DNA of 55,098 nucleotides from JAYVJM01 sp043769275 (lineage in GTDB: Bacteria; Pseudomonadota; Gammaproteobacteria; Pseudomonadales; UBA7239): NCBI GenBank assembly GCA_043769275.1, contig JAYVJM010000068.1, forward strand, positions 1-55,098, given 5' to 3'. The position numbers and the translations under genes are program-made. The notes under the pieces were generated by a model. The model saw only the letters and a list, made by a program, of their open reading frames with translations. It was not told the origin of the DNA and ran no database searches. This document shows positions 8,364 to 15,994 of the stretch, in pieces (position 1 is the first letter of the stretch; every line of letters begins with the position of its first letter).

Positions 8364-9446
8364 ATGCGTAGAAAATACAATTTTTGTGCAGGCCCTGCGG
8401 CATTGCCCAAGGAAGTATTAGCGCAAGCGCGCGATGAAATGCTCGACTGGCATGGAAGCGGCTTGTCTGTAATGGAAATGAGCCATCGCTCTGCTGAAAT
8501 GATGGGCATTGCCGCCGAAGCAGAGATTGATCTGCGCGCTTTATTAAATATCCCAGAAAATTACAGAGTGCTGTTTTTGCAGGGTGGCGCGTCTATGCAA
8601 TTTTCCGCTATCCCTTTGAACTTGTTGCCAACAGGCGGCACGGCGGACTATGTGAACACTGGGCAGTGGTCCATCAAGGCCATCGCAGAGGCAAAACGGT
8701 ACGGCGACATCAACATTGTCGCTTCATCGAAAGACACTAATTTCTCCACTATCCCTGCATTCGAAAGCTGGAAATGCAATAAAAATGCCGCTTACTTTCA
8801 CTACACACCCAACGAAACAATTGGTGGCGTGGAATTTCACTGGGTACCAGAATTGGGCGATATTCCGTTGGTAGCAGATATGTCATCAACGATTTTGTCG
8901 CGTCCAATTGACGTTTCAAAATTCGGTGTGATTTATGCAGGCGCACAAAAAAATATTGGCCCCGCCGGTTTAACGATTGTCATTGTGCGTGAAGATTTGC
9001 TGGGTAAGTCACGTGCGGACATCCCCACAATGCTCGACTGGAAAACAGCAGCAGACAATGAATCCATGTACAACACACCCCCAACTTATGCATGGTATTT
9101 AGCGGGCTTGGTCTTTAAGTGGCTGAAAGCACAAGGCGGCGTTGAGGCAATGGCAAAAATTAATGCACGGAAAGCGCAAAAACTGTATGACTATATCGAC
9201 AACAGCCTCTTTTATAGCAATCCTGTTGAAAAAAATAGTCGCTCTATGATGAACGTACCCTTCACATTGCCCAGCGAAAGTTTGGACAATGCCTTTTTAA
9301 GGGAAGCCGATATTTTAGGCTTTTTAAATTTGAAAGGTCATCGCTCAGTAGGCGGCATGCGCGCCAGTATTTATAACGCAGTCACTGAAGGTGCCGTGAA
9401 TGCACTGGTTGAGTTTATGGACGACTTTGCAAGACGCAACGCCTAA
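8364..9446 (+). CDS. serC: Phosphoserine aminotransferase
   Basis: SerC is a PLP enzyme that makes phosphoserine from 3-phosphohydroxypyruvate and glutamate; it also acts in pyridoxine synthesis. The 360-residue protein begins NFCAGPAALP, the family hallmark. The PLP lysine is Lys196 in YAGAQKNIGPAGL. The C-terminal GHRSVGGMRASIYNA is also characteristic. A GAGGT ribosome binding site precedes the ATG by about 8 bases. It lies between gyrA and pheA, the typical order in Pseudomonas and relatives, and is probably cotranscribed with the aromatic genes. Confidence 0.97.
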   Translation: MRRKYNFCAGPAALPKEVLAQARDEMLDWHGSGLSVMEMSHRSAEMMGIAAEAEIDLRALLNIPENYRVLFLQGGASMQFSAIPLNLLPTGGTADYVNTGQWSIKAIAEAKRYGDINIVASSKDTNFSTIPAFESWKCNKNAAYFHYTPNETIGGVEFHWVPELGDIPLVADMSSTILSRPIDVSKFGVIYAGAQKNIGPAGLTIVIVREDLLGKSRADIPTMLDWKTAADNESMYNTPPTYAWYLAGLVFKWLKAQGGVEAMAKINARKAQKLYDYIDNSLFYSNPVEKNSRSMMNVPFTLPSESLDNAFLREADILGFLNLKGHRSVGGMRASIYNAVTEGAVNALVEFMDDFARRNA

Positions 9447-9474
9447 CCCCCACACATTAGTCAGCGGGAAAACC

Positions 9475-10557
9475 ATGAGCGAATCGTTACAGCAACTACG
9501 CGAGACAATAGACAGCCTAGATGTAAAAATTCAGGAAATGATTTCCGCCCGCGCCTGTTGCGCTCAACAAGCGGGCAAAATTAAAAAAGCTGAAGATGCT
9601 AATGCTGTGTTTTATCGCCCAGAACGAGAGGCGCAAGTATTACGTAAAGTAATGGAGCGAAATCAAGGGCCTCTCAGCAATGAAGAAATGGCACGATTGT
9701 TTCGAGAGGTAATGTCGGCCTGCTTAGCATTGGAAAAACCAGTAAAAGTTGCCTACCTCGGCCCAGAAGGCACGTTTACACAAGCCGCAGCCATCAAAAA
9801 TTTTGGCCACTTTTGCGTATCTCAACCCTTGACGGCGATTGACGAAGTTTTTCGTGAAGTCGCCGCAGAAGCAGCAAATTATGGCGTGGTCCCTGTTGAA
9901 AACTCCACGGAGGGCGTTGTCAATCACACGCTGGATAATTTCTTAGACTCCAGCGTACTGATTTGTGGCGAGGTGGAACTGCGTATTCATCAGCATTTTC
10001 TGGTTTCTGATATCACGAAAACCGACACTATCACGCGCATTTATTCGCACCCACAATCCTTAGCGCAATGTCGAAAATGGCTTGATGCCCACTACCCAGC
10101 AGCAGAGCGTATTGCTGTTTCCAGCAATGCGGAAGCGGCGAAACGCATACGCAGTGAATGGAATGCAGCGGCTATTGCTGGCGATATGGCGGCAGAGTTG
10201 TATAAATTAACAAAACTGTCAGAAAAAATCGAAGACATGCCCGATAACTCGACACGCTTCCTGATTATTGGCAATGAAAAAGTACCGGCGAGCGGCGATG
10301 ATAAAACATCAATCATTGTTTCTGTGCGCAACCGCCCTGGTGCTCTGTACAGCTTGCTGGCACCTTTTTATACCCATAATGTTGATTTAACACGAATAGA
10401 AACACGGCCGTCACGCTCTAGCGCTTGGAGTTATGTGTTTTTTATTGATTTTGTCGGGCACGCTGATGAACCGCTCATCAAGACCGTTTTGGATGAACTT
10501 CTCACACAAGCGGTTTATGTGCGCGTTCTGGGATCCTACCCAAAAGCCGTTTTGTAA
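9475..10557 (+). CDS. pheA: Bifunctional chorismate mutase/prephenate dehydratase (P-protein)
   Basis: PheA converts chorismate to prephenate and then phenylpyruvate for phenylalanine. The 360-residue protein has an AroQ-type chorismate mutase domain (1-90, from LRETIDSLDVKIQEMI), a prephenate dehydratase domain (about 95-270, with YLGPEGTFTQAA and PVENSTEGVVNHT) and an ACT domain (about 280-358, with RPGALYSLLAPF and RIETRPSR) for phenylalanine feedback. The open frame extends upstream into serC, but ATG 9475 gives the conserved start. It starts 28 bases after serC and is followed by hisC. Confidence 0.96.
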   Translation: MSESLQQLRETIDSLDVKIQEMISARACCAQQAGKIKKAEDANAVFYRPEREAQVLRKVMERNQGPLSNEEMARLFREVMSACLALEKPVKVAYLGPEGTFTQAAAIKNFGHFCVSQPLTAIDEVFREVAAEAANYGVVPVENSTEGVVNHTLDNFLDSSVLICGEVELRIHQHFLVSDITKTDTITRIYSHPQSLAQCRKWLDAHYPAAERIAVSSNAEAAKRIRSEWNAAAIAGDMAAELYKLTKLSEKIEDMPDNSTRFLIIGNEKVPASGDDKTSIIVSVRNRPGALYSLLAPFYTHNVDLTRIETRPSRSSAWSYVFFIDFVGHADEPLIKTVLDELLTQAVYVRVLGSYPKAVL

Positions 10558-10588
10558 TTCTTGATTTCTTTATCGATCGGAACTTTGC

Positions 10589-11692
10589 ATGAGTGTTGAT
10601 TTTTCCCTACAGGCTGTAGAGGGTGTACGCGCCCTCTCCCCTTATTTAATAGGCAAGCCAATTGATGAATTAGAACGCGAGCTTGGCATTAAAAATATTG
10701 TCAAATTGGCGAGCAATGAAAACCCACTGGGCACGCCACTGTCTGCAATTGAAGCCATCAGAAACACGCTATCTACCGCCGCCCTCTACCCAGACGGCAG
10801 CGCGTTTTTATTGAAAAAAAAGTTAGCGGAAAAATTAGGATGCGCAACAGATCAGATCACTATCGGTAATGGTTCCAACGAATTATTGGAACTCATCGCG
10901 CGCGTATTTTTGTCGCCAAATGACAACACCGTATTATCTCGTCATACGTTTATTGTGTACTCGCTTGCTGCAAATGCTCTGGGTGCGCAAGTGCGCGTCG
11001 CGCCGGCAATTAACTTTGCTCATGACCTAAGCGCCATGGCTGCGTTAGCCGACAAAGACACCAAGGTTGTTTTTATTGCAAACCCCAACAACCCTACCGG
11101 CCACATTTTAGGCATCACTGAAATAAAAGAATTTTTGCAAACGATTCCGCCACACGTATTGGTGGTGTTGGATGAGGCATATCACGAATACGTTGAAAAA
11201 CTAGGCTATGCAAGTGGACTGACGCTGTTAAATCAATTTTCCAATTTAATTGTTGTGCGAACATTTTCAAAAGCCTATGGTTTAGCGGGTTTGCGTGTCG
11301 GTTACAGCGTTTCACACCCGCAGGTAGCACAGCTACTGAACCGTTTACGAGCACCATTTAATGTGAACTCGCTCGCGATGGCGGCGGCGGCGGCTGTGCT
11401 GGATGATGCCGATTATCTGGCGCGCAGTTTGGCGTTGAATCGCGCCGGCATGGCGCAACTTGAAGTAGGTTTAACTGAGCTCGGGTTGCCATTTATCCCA
11501 TCGGCTGGCAATTTCATTGCGGTCGACTTCGGCTGTGATGCAATGCCCTTATATCTGGCTTTTTTGCAGGAAGGCGTAATTTTAAGACCCATTGGCGTGT
11601 ACGAAATGCCGACATGGCTGCGTGTGTCTGTTGGTTTATCAGAACAGAATGCACATTTTCTGGAACGCTGCAAAAAGATTCTGGCGCAATGA
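10589..11692 (+). CDS. hisC: Histidinol-phosphate/aromatic aminotransferase
   Basis: This class I/II PLP aminotransferase of 367 residues has NENPLGTP near 43 and the PLP lysine Lys228 in RTFSKAYGLAGLRVGY. HisC makes histidinol phosphate. In this operon context the enzyme may also transaminate phenylpyruvate or 4-hydroxyphenylpyruvate, as is known for HisC homologues sited between pheA and tyrA. Which substrate dominates cannot be read from sequence. It begins 31 bases after pheA, and its stop overlaps the tyrA start in ATGA, implying translational coupling. Confidence 0.93.
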   Translation: MSVDFSLQAVEGVRALSPYLIGKPIDELERELGIKNIVKLASNENPLGTPLSAIEAIRNTLSTAALYPDGSAFLLKKKLAEKLGCATDQITIGNGSNELLELIARVFLSPNDNTVLSRHTFIVYSLAANALGAQVRVAPAINFAHDLSAMAALADKDTKVVFIANPNNPTGHILGITEIKEFLQTIPPHVLVVLDEAYHEYVEKLGYASGLTLLNQFSNLIVVRTFSKAYGLAGLRVGYSVSHPQVAQLLNRLRAPFNVNSLAMAAAAAVLDDADYLARSLALNRAGMAQLEVGLTELGLPFIPSAGNFIAVDFGCDAMPLYLAFLQEGVILRPIGVYEMPTWLRVSVGLSEQNAHFLERCKKILAQ

Positions 11693-12609
11693 GCGCTTTG
11701 ATTACGAAACGCGTCTTAATTATTGGCTTAGGGTTGATCGGCGGCTCCTTTGCCGCCGCGCTAAAACGCGTGCGCGTTTGCGAAACCATTCTGGGCAACA
11801 GCCGTAATGCGAGCACGGTAAAAATCGCCGTTGAACGCGACTTTATTGATCGCGGCACTGACAACCTTGTCGCATTGCTGGATGAATTAGAGCCGCGAGA
11901 CGTGATAGTCATCGCCACACCGACACTCAGTATCCAAGGCATTTTTCAGCAATTAAGAGAAGTGGCTGCGCGTGGCGTTATCGTGACCGATGTCGCCAGC
12001 GTCAAAGGCTCTGTTGTCGAAGATGCACGCGCTGTTTTTGGTGATGTTCCGAAGACTTTTGTGCCCGCTCATCCCATAGCTGGCTCTGAAAAAAGCGGCA
12101 TAAACGCGGTGGATACGCTATTGTTTGCGCGCCATGAAGTGATTTTGACGCCGCTAGAAAACACACAAAGTGAAGCGGTAGATGTTGTTACTCGCTTGTG
12201 GGAAGCCGTTGGTGCGCAGGTATCTTTTATGTCTGCGGCTGAACATGACCACGTGCTGGCGTTAACAAGTCATTTACCACATATGCTGGCCTTCAACTTA
12301 GTCGACACATTGGCGCAATCCTCTTTGCATGAAGATATTTTTCGCTATGCCGCAGGCGGGTTTCGTGACTTTACCCGTATTGCCGGCAGTAATCCGACCA
12401 TGTGGCATGACATCGCCTTGGCTAATCGCACTGCGCTACTAGCCGGCTTGGATGACTTCACAAAAAACTTGGTTAATTTACGTTTAGCCATTACGGAATC
12501 AAACAGCGAATACCTACTAAATGCTTTCACACGCGCACAAAAAGCACGCGAGCATTTTTCAACTTTATGCGTGTTACGCAACAGTGAAAATACTGGAGAG
12601 ACACCATGA
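11689..12609 (+). CDS. tyrA: Prephenate (or arogenate) dehydrogenase
   Basis: TyrA oxidatively decarboxylates prephenate toward tyrosine using NAD(P)+. The 306-residue protein has the dinucleotide-binding GLGLIGGSFAAAL near the N-terminus, DVASVKG around 105, and FVPAHPIAGSEKSG, the conserved catalytic His region. A longer open frame exists, but ATG 11689 overlaps the hisC stop as ATGA and gives a normal N-terminus. It ends in another ATGA overlap with aroA. In many pseudomonads tyrA and aroA are one fused gene; here they are separate but tightly coupled. Confidence 0.94.
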   Translation: MSALITKRVLIIGLGLIGGSFAAALKRVRVCETILGNSRNASTVKIAVERDFIDRGTDNLVALLDELEPRDVIVIATPTLSIQGIFQQLREVAARGVIVTDVASVKGSVVEDARAVFGDVPKTFVPAHPIAGSEKSGINAVDTLLFARHEVILTPLENTQSEAVDVVTRLWEAVGAQVSFMSAAEHDHVLALTSHLPHMLAFNLVDTLAQSSLHEDIFRYAAGGFRDFTRIAGSNPTMWHDIALANRTALLAGLDDFTKNLVNLRLAITESNSEYLLNAFTRAQKAREHFSTLCVLRNSENTGETP

Positions 12610-13910
12610 AATTTCTAGTCAAACCAGGCGGCCTATTAACGGGCAACTGCCGCGTGCCGGGCGATAAATCCATTTCACATCGCGCCATCATGCTGGGATC
12701 ACTAGCAGAAGGCGTAACAGAAATTGAGGGTTTTCTTGAAGGCGAAGATGCCTTGGCAACTTTACAGGCTTTTCAAGCGATGGGCATAAAAATCGAAGGG
12801 CCGCAGAACGGACACGTAAAAATTCACGGAGCAGGATTACACGGCCTTCAAAAGCCAAAAAGTGCTTTAGATTTAGGCAATGCCGGTACTGCTATGCGTT
12901 TGCTATCGGGCGTGCTAGCGGCTCAAAATTTTGACACGGTAATAACAGGTGATGAGTCGCTCTCAAAACGCCCCATGGAACGCATTGCCAAACCATTGCG
13001 CAGTATGGGTGCACTAATCGACACCACGGGCACCAAAGGCACGCCGCCTATCAGTGTGCACGGAAGCCAAACATTGCACGGCATTCATTACGACATGCCA
13101 ATGGCCAGCGCGCAGGTAAAATCGGCCATCTTGTTGGCGGGTTTATACGCAGATGGCGAAACATCTGTGACGGAGCCAGCACCTACGCGCGATCACACAG
13201 AGCGGATGCTGCGCGGCTTTGGCTATCAAGTTGAAACACAAGGCTCCACAGCCAAACTCACAGGCAGCGGTACGCTACGTGCCACCAAAATTGATGTACC
13301 GGCCGACATTTCCTCTGCTGCATTTTTTATGGTGGGTGCAAGTATTGCAACGGGCTCCGACATTACGCTGGAGCATGTAGGCATCAACCCAACCCGCACC
13401 GGCGTGATTGATATTTTGCGCCTTATGGGAGCGGATATTAGCTTGAGCAATCAACAAGAAGCAGGCGGCGAACCAGTGGCGGATATTCGCGTGCGTTATG
13501 CGCCACTGCATGGCATCGACATCCCAGAAGCCTTGGTGCCTTTAGCCATTGACGAATTTCCCGTACTGTTTATAGCGGCCGCCTGCGCGCAAGGACGTAC
13601 AGTTTTGCGCGGTGCTGAAGAGCTGCGCGTGAAAGAATCTGACCGCATTCAGGTAATGGCCGACGGGCTGAACATCCTAGGTATTCACGTAGAACCCGCG
13701 GCAGATGGCATCGTGATCGACGGCGGTCAAATAGGCTCAGGCACGGTAACAAGTCATGGCGATCATCGCATTGCTATGGCATTTACCATGGCCGCTTTAC
13801 GCGCAACCGATCTTATCGAGATTCAGGATTGCGCCAATGTGGCAACATCTTTCCCTGCGTTTGTCGAGCTGGCCGCGCGGACGGGTGTGAAAATTTCCGC
13901 TGTTTTGTGA
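12606..13910 (+). CDS. aroA: 3-phosphoshikimate 1-carboxyvinyltransferase (EPSP synthase)
   Basis: AroA joins phosphoenolpyruvate and shikimate-3-phosphate, the sixth shikimate pathway step. The 434-residue protein shows VPGDKSISHRAIMLGSLAEG near the start, LGNAGTAMRLLSG around 92, SKRPMERIAKPL around 120, and KESDRIQVMADGL near 342. RPMxRIxxPL resembles class II enzymes more than the E. coli class I form; this is a judgement by eye. The start overlaps the tyrA stop by 4 bases. The final 98 bases overlap rluE on the other strand. The cmk and rpsA genes that usually follow in pseudomonads are absent. Confidence 0.96.
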   Translation: MKFLVKPGGLLTGNCRVPGDKSISHRAIMLGSLAEGVTEIEGFLEGEDALATLQAFQAMGIKIEGPQNGHVKIHGAGLHGLQKPKSALDLGNAGTAMRLLSGVLAAQNFDTVITGDESLSKRPMERIAKPLRSMGALIDTTGTKGTPPISVHGSQTLHGIHYDMPMASAQVKSAILLAGLYADGETSVTEPAPTRDHTERMLRGFGYQVETQGSTAKLTGSGTLRATKIDVPADISSAAFFMVGASIATGSDITLEHVGINPTRTGVIDILRLMGADISLSNQQEAGGEPVADIRVRYAPLHGIDIPEALVPLAIDEFPVLFIAAACAQGRTVLRGAEELRVKESDRIQVMADGLNILGIHVEPAADGIVIDGGQIGSGTVTSHGDHRIAMAFTMAALRATDLIEIQDCANVATSFPAFVELAARTGVKISAVL

Positions 13911-14478
13911 TTGATTGTTTAAGCGGGTGATCTGCAGGCAGCGTGATGCACTGAAATTCTCCAGAAGCGAGATGCTCAATACTCCACTCGCCGATGCTGG
14001 CACGAATTAAGCGCAACGTAGGAAAACCAACAGCCGCCGTCATGCGTCGTACCTGTCGATTGCGCCCCTCGCTAATGGTGAGCGACAACCAGCTAGTAGG
14101 AATATGCGCTCGATAACGAATGGGTGGATCACGCAACCATAGCTTTTCCGGCGCAACTATACGGCTCGCAGTTGCTGGACGAGTAAGGCCGTCTTTTAGC
14201 AGCACGCCCTCTTCTAATCGCTGCAGTGCTGCGTCGGTAAGTTCACCCTCAACTTGCGCCCAATACGTTTTGGGCATTTTGAAGCGAGGGTCGCTGATTT
14301 GCTGTTGCAGCTTTCCGTCGTCCGTGAGCAACAATAGCCCCTCTGAGTCAAAATCAAGCCGCCCAGCAGGGTAAATATGGGGGGCGAGTAAATAGTCGCG
14401 TAACGTGGAACGCCCTTTGTCGCAACTAAATTGCGAAAGAACACCATAGGGCTTGTTAAATAGAAAAAGAGTGCTCAT
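13813..14478 (-). CDS. rluE: 23S rRNA pseudouridine synthase RluE-like (RsuA family)
   Basis: RluE modifies U2457 of 23S rRNA in E. coli. The protein has the RsuA-type core: FNKPYGVLSQF near the N-terminus, the catalytic PAGRLDFDSEGLLLLTDDG, and SEGRNRQVRRMTAAVGFPTLRL. It lacks an S4 domain, as RluE does. Divergence from icd is the classical context. At 221 residues it has an unusual basic tail of about 35 residues, mostly encoded antisense to the end of aroA (98 shared bases). The core probably ends near ITLPADHP. A different RsuA/RluB/E/F specificity is possible. Confidence 0.88.
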   Translation of the reverse strand: MSTLFLFNKPYGVLSQFSCDKGRSTLRDYLLAPHIYPAGRLDFDSEGLLLLTDDGKLQQQISDPRFKMPKTYWAQVEGELTDAALQRLEEGVLLKDGLTRPATASRIVAPEKLWLRDPPIRYRAHIPTSWLSLTISEGRNRQVRRMTAAVGFPTLRLIRASIGEWSIEHLASGEFQCITLPADHPLKQSITKQRKFSHPSARPARQTQGKMLPHWRNPESR

Positions 14479-14633
14479 ATACGTAGTCTACACATAGGAT
14501 GTTAGGCACCTGAGCACGGCAAAAAACTACAATACGGCAAACTCTACCTTTATACTAAAGCGCCGCACAAAAGCGAATGCAGCCTGATTTTTCAAGATGC
14601 TACGAATCAAAACACGACTGACGGAGTATATGC

Positions 14634-15884
14634 ATGCCTTACCAAAAGATTAAAGTTCCCGTATCAGGTGAAAAAATCATCAGCAATCCAGACTACTCGC
14701 TGAAGGTGCCGAATAAACCTATTATCCCGTTTATTGAGGGCGATGGTATCGGCGTGGACATCACGCCCGTCATGCACGCAGTTGTTGATGCCTCGGTAAA
14801 GAAAGCCTACAAAGGCGAACGCGAAATCGCATGGATGGAAATATATTGCGGCGAAAAATCTGCTGAGTTATATGAAGGAAACTGGTTCCCAGAAGAGACA
14901 TTGCGTGCGATTAAAGAGTTTGTCGTGTCAATTAAAGGCCCACTGACAACGCCGGTTGGCGGAGGGTTTCGCTCGCTTAACGTAGCCTTGCGCCAAGAAC
15001 TAGACCTGTACGTGTGCTTACGCCCCGTTCGCTGGTTCAAAGGCGTACCGAGTCCGGTTAAAGAGCCACAAAAAACAGACATGGTGATTTTTCGTGAGAA
15101 CGCCGAAGACATTTACGCGGGTATTGAATGGAAACCAGGATCACCTGAAGCCGATCGCGTTATTGCCTTTCTGCAAAACGAAATGGGCGTGAAAAAAATC
15201 CGTTTCCCAAGTGATTGCGGCATCGGCATCAAACCGGCATCAAAACAGGGTAGCGAACGTCTTGTACGCAAAGCGCTTCAATACGCCATCGACAACGACA
15301 AGCCTTCTGTGACCCTCGTACATAAAGGCAATATCATGAAATTCACCGAGGGTGCTTTCCGCGATTGGGGTTACGCCTTAGCTCAAAATGAATTTGGCGC
15401 AAAAGTGATGGGCGCAGGCCCATGGTGTGAGTTTAAAAACCCCAAAACAGGCAAAACGATAGTCGTTAAAGACTGCATAGCCGATGCTTTTCTACAGCAA
15501 ATTTTGCTGCGCCCAGAAGAGTATGACGTGATCGCCACGCTAAATTTGAATGGCGATTACATTTCTGATGCACTGGCCGCACAAGTAGGCGGTATCGGCA
15601 TCGCGCCAGGCGCCAATTTATCAGACTCTATCGCCATGTTTGAGGCCACCCACGGCACGGCACCTAAATATGCAGGACAAGATAAAGTGAACCCAGGCTC
15701 ATTGATTCTGTCTGCTGAGATGATGCTGCGCCATATCGGCTGGATAGAAGCGGCTGACTTAGTCATCAAGGGCATGAACGGCGCGATTGGTGCCAAAACT
15801 GTCACTTATGATTTCGCAAGTTTAGACGGCGCGAAAGTTGTGCCCTGCTCTGCTTTTGGTGATGCTGTTATAAAACATATGTAA
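14634..15884 (+). CDS. icd: Isocitrate dehydrogenase (NADP-dependent)
   Basis: Icd decarboxylates isocitrate to 2-oxoglutarate in the TCA cycle. The 416-residue protein matches the E. coli type throughout: IPFIEGDGIGVDITP near 31, VGGGFRSLNVALRQELDLYVCLRPV around 108-126, and FEATHGTAPKYAGQDKVNP in the cofactor region. The serine phosphorylated by AceK in E. coli (Ser113) corresponds to Ser114 and is present. The aceK gene is also in this window. An ACGGAG site lies about 7 bases before the ATG. It diverges from rluE and is followed by lon. Confidence 0.97.
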   Translation: MPYQKIKVPVSGEKIISNPDYSLKVPNKPIIPFIEGDGIGVDITPVMHAVVDASVKKAYKGEREIAWMEIYCGEKSAELYEGNWFPEETLRAIKEFVVSIKGPLTTPVGGGFRSLNVALRQELDLYVCLRPVRWFKGVPSPVKEPQKTDMVIFRENAEDIYAGIEWKPGSPEADRVIAFLQNEMGVKKIRFPSDCGIGIKPASKQGSERLVRKALQYAIDNDKPSVTLVHKGNIMKFTEGAFRDWGYALAQNEFGAKVMGAGPWCEFKNPKTGKTIVVKDCIADAFLQQILLRPEEYDVIATLNLNGDYISDALAAQVGGIGIAPGANLSDSIAMFEATHGTAPKYAGQDKVNPGSLILSAEMMLRHIGWIEAADLVIKGMNGAIGAKTVTYDFASLDGAKVVPCSAFGDAVIKHM

Positions 15885-15898
15885 GCTGTAACTTTGTG

Positions 15899-15917
15899 GT
15901 CGGCAAAAATTGCCGAC
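15899..15917 (+). other. Stem-loop between icd and lon
   Basis: GTCGGCAA at 15899-15906 and TTGCCGAC at 15910-15917 form a perfect 8-bp stem with an AAA loop, 15 bases after the icd stop. No T run follows, so it is not a standard intrinsic terminator. It could protect the icd 3' end or act as a weak or factor-assisted terminator. Confidence 0.5.
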
Positions 15918-15994
15918 TTGGATACCGCCTGTACTGCGGCTCCCGTTTTTTTGTGATTGTATGTCGCAATTTCTTCCACGCTGGAGTATCTAAA

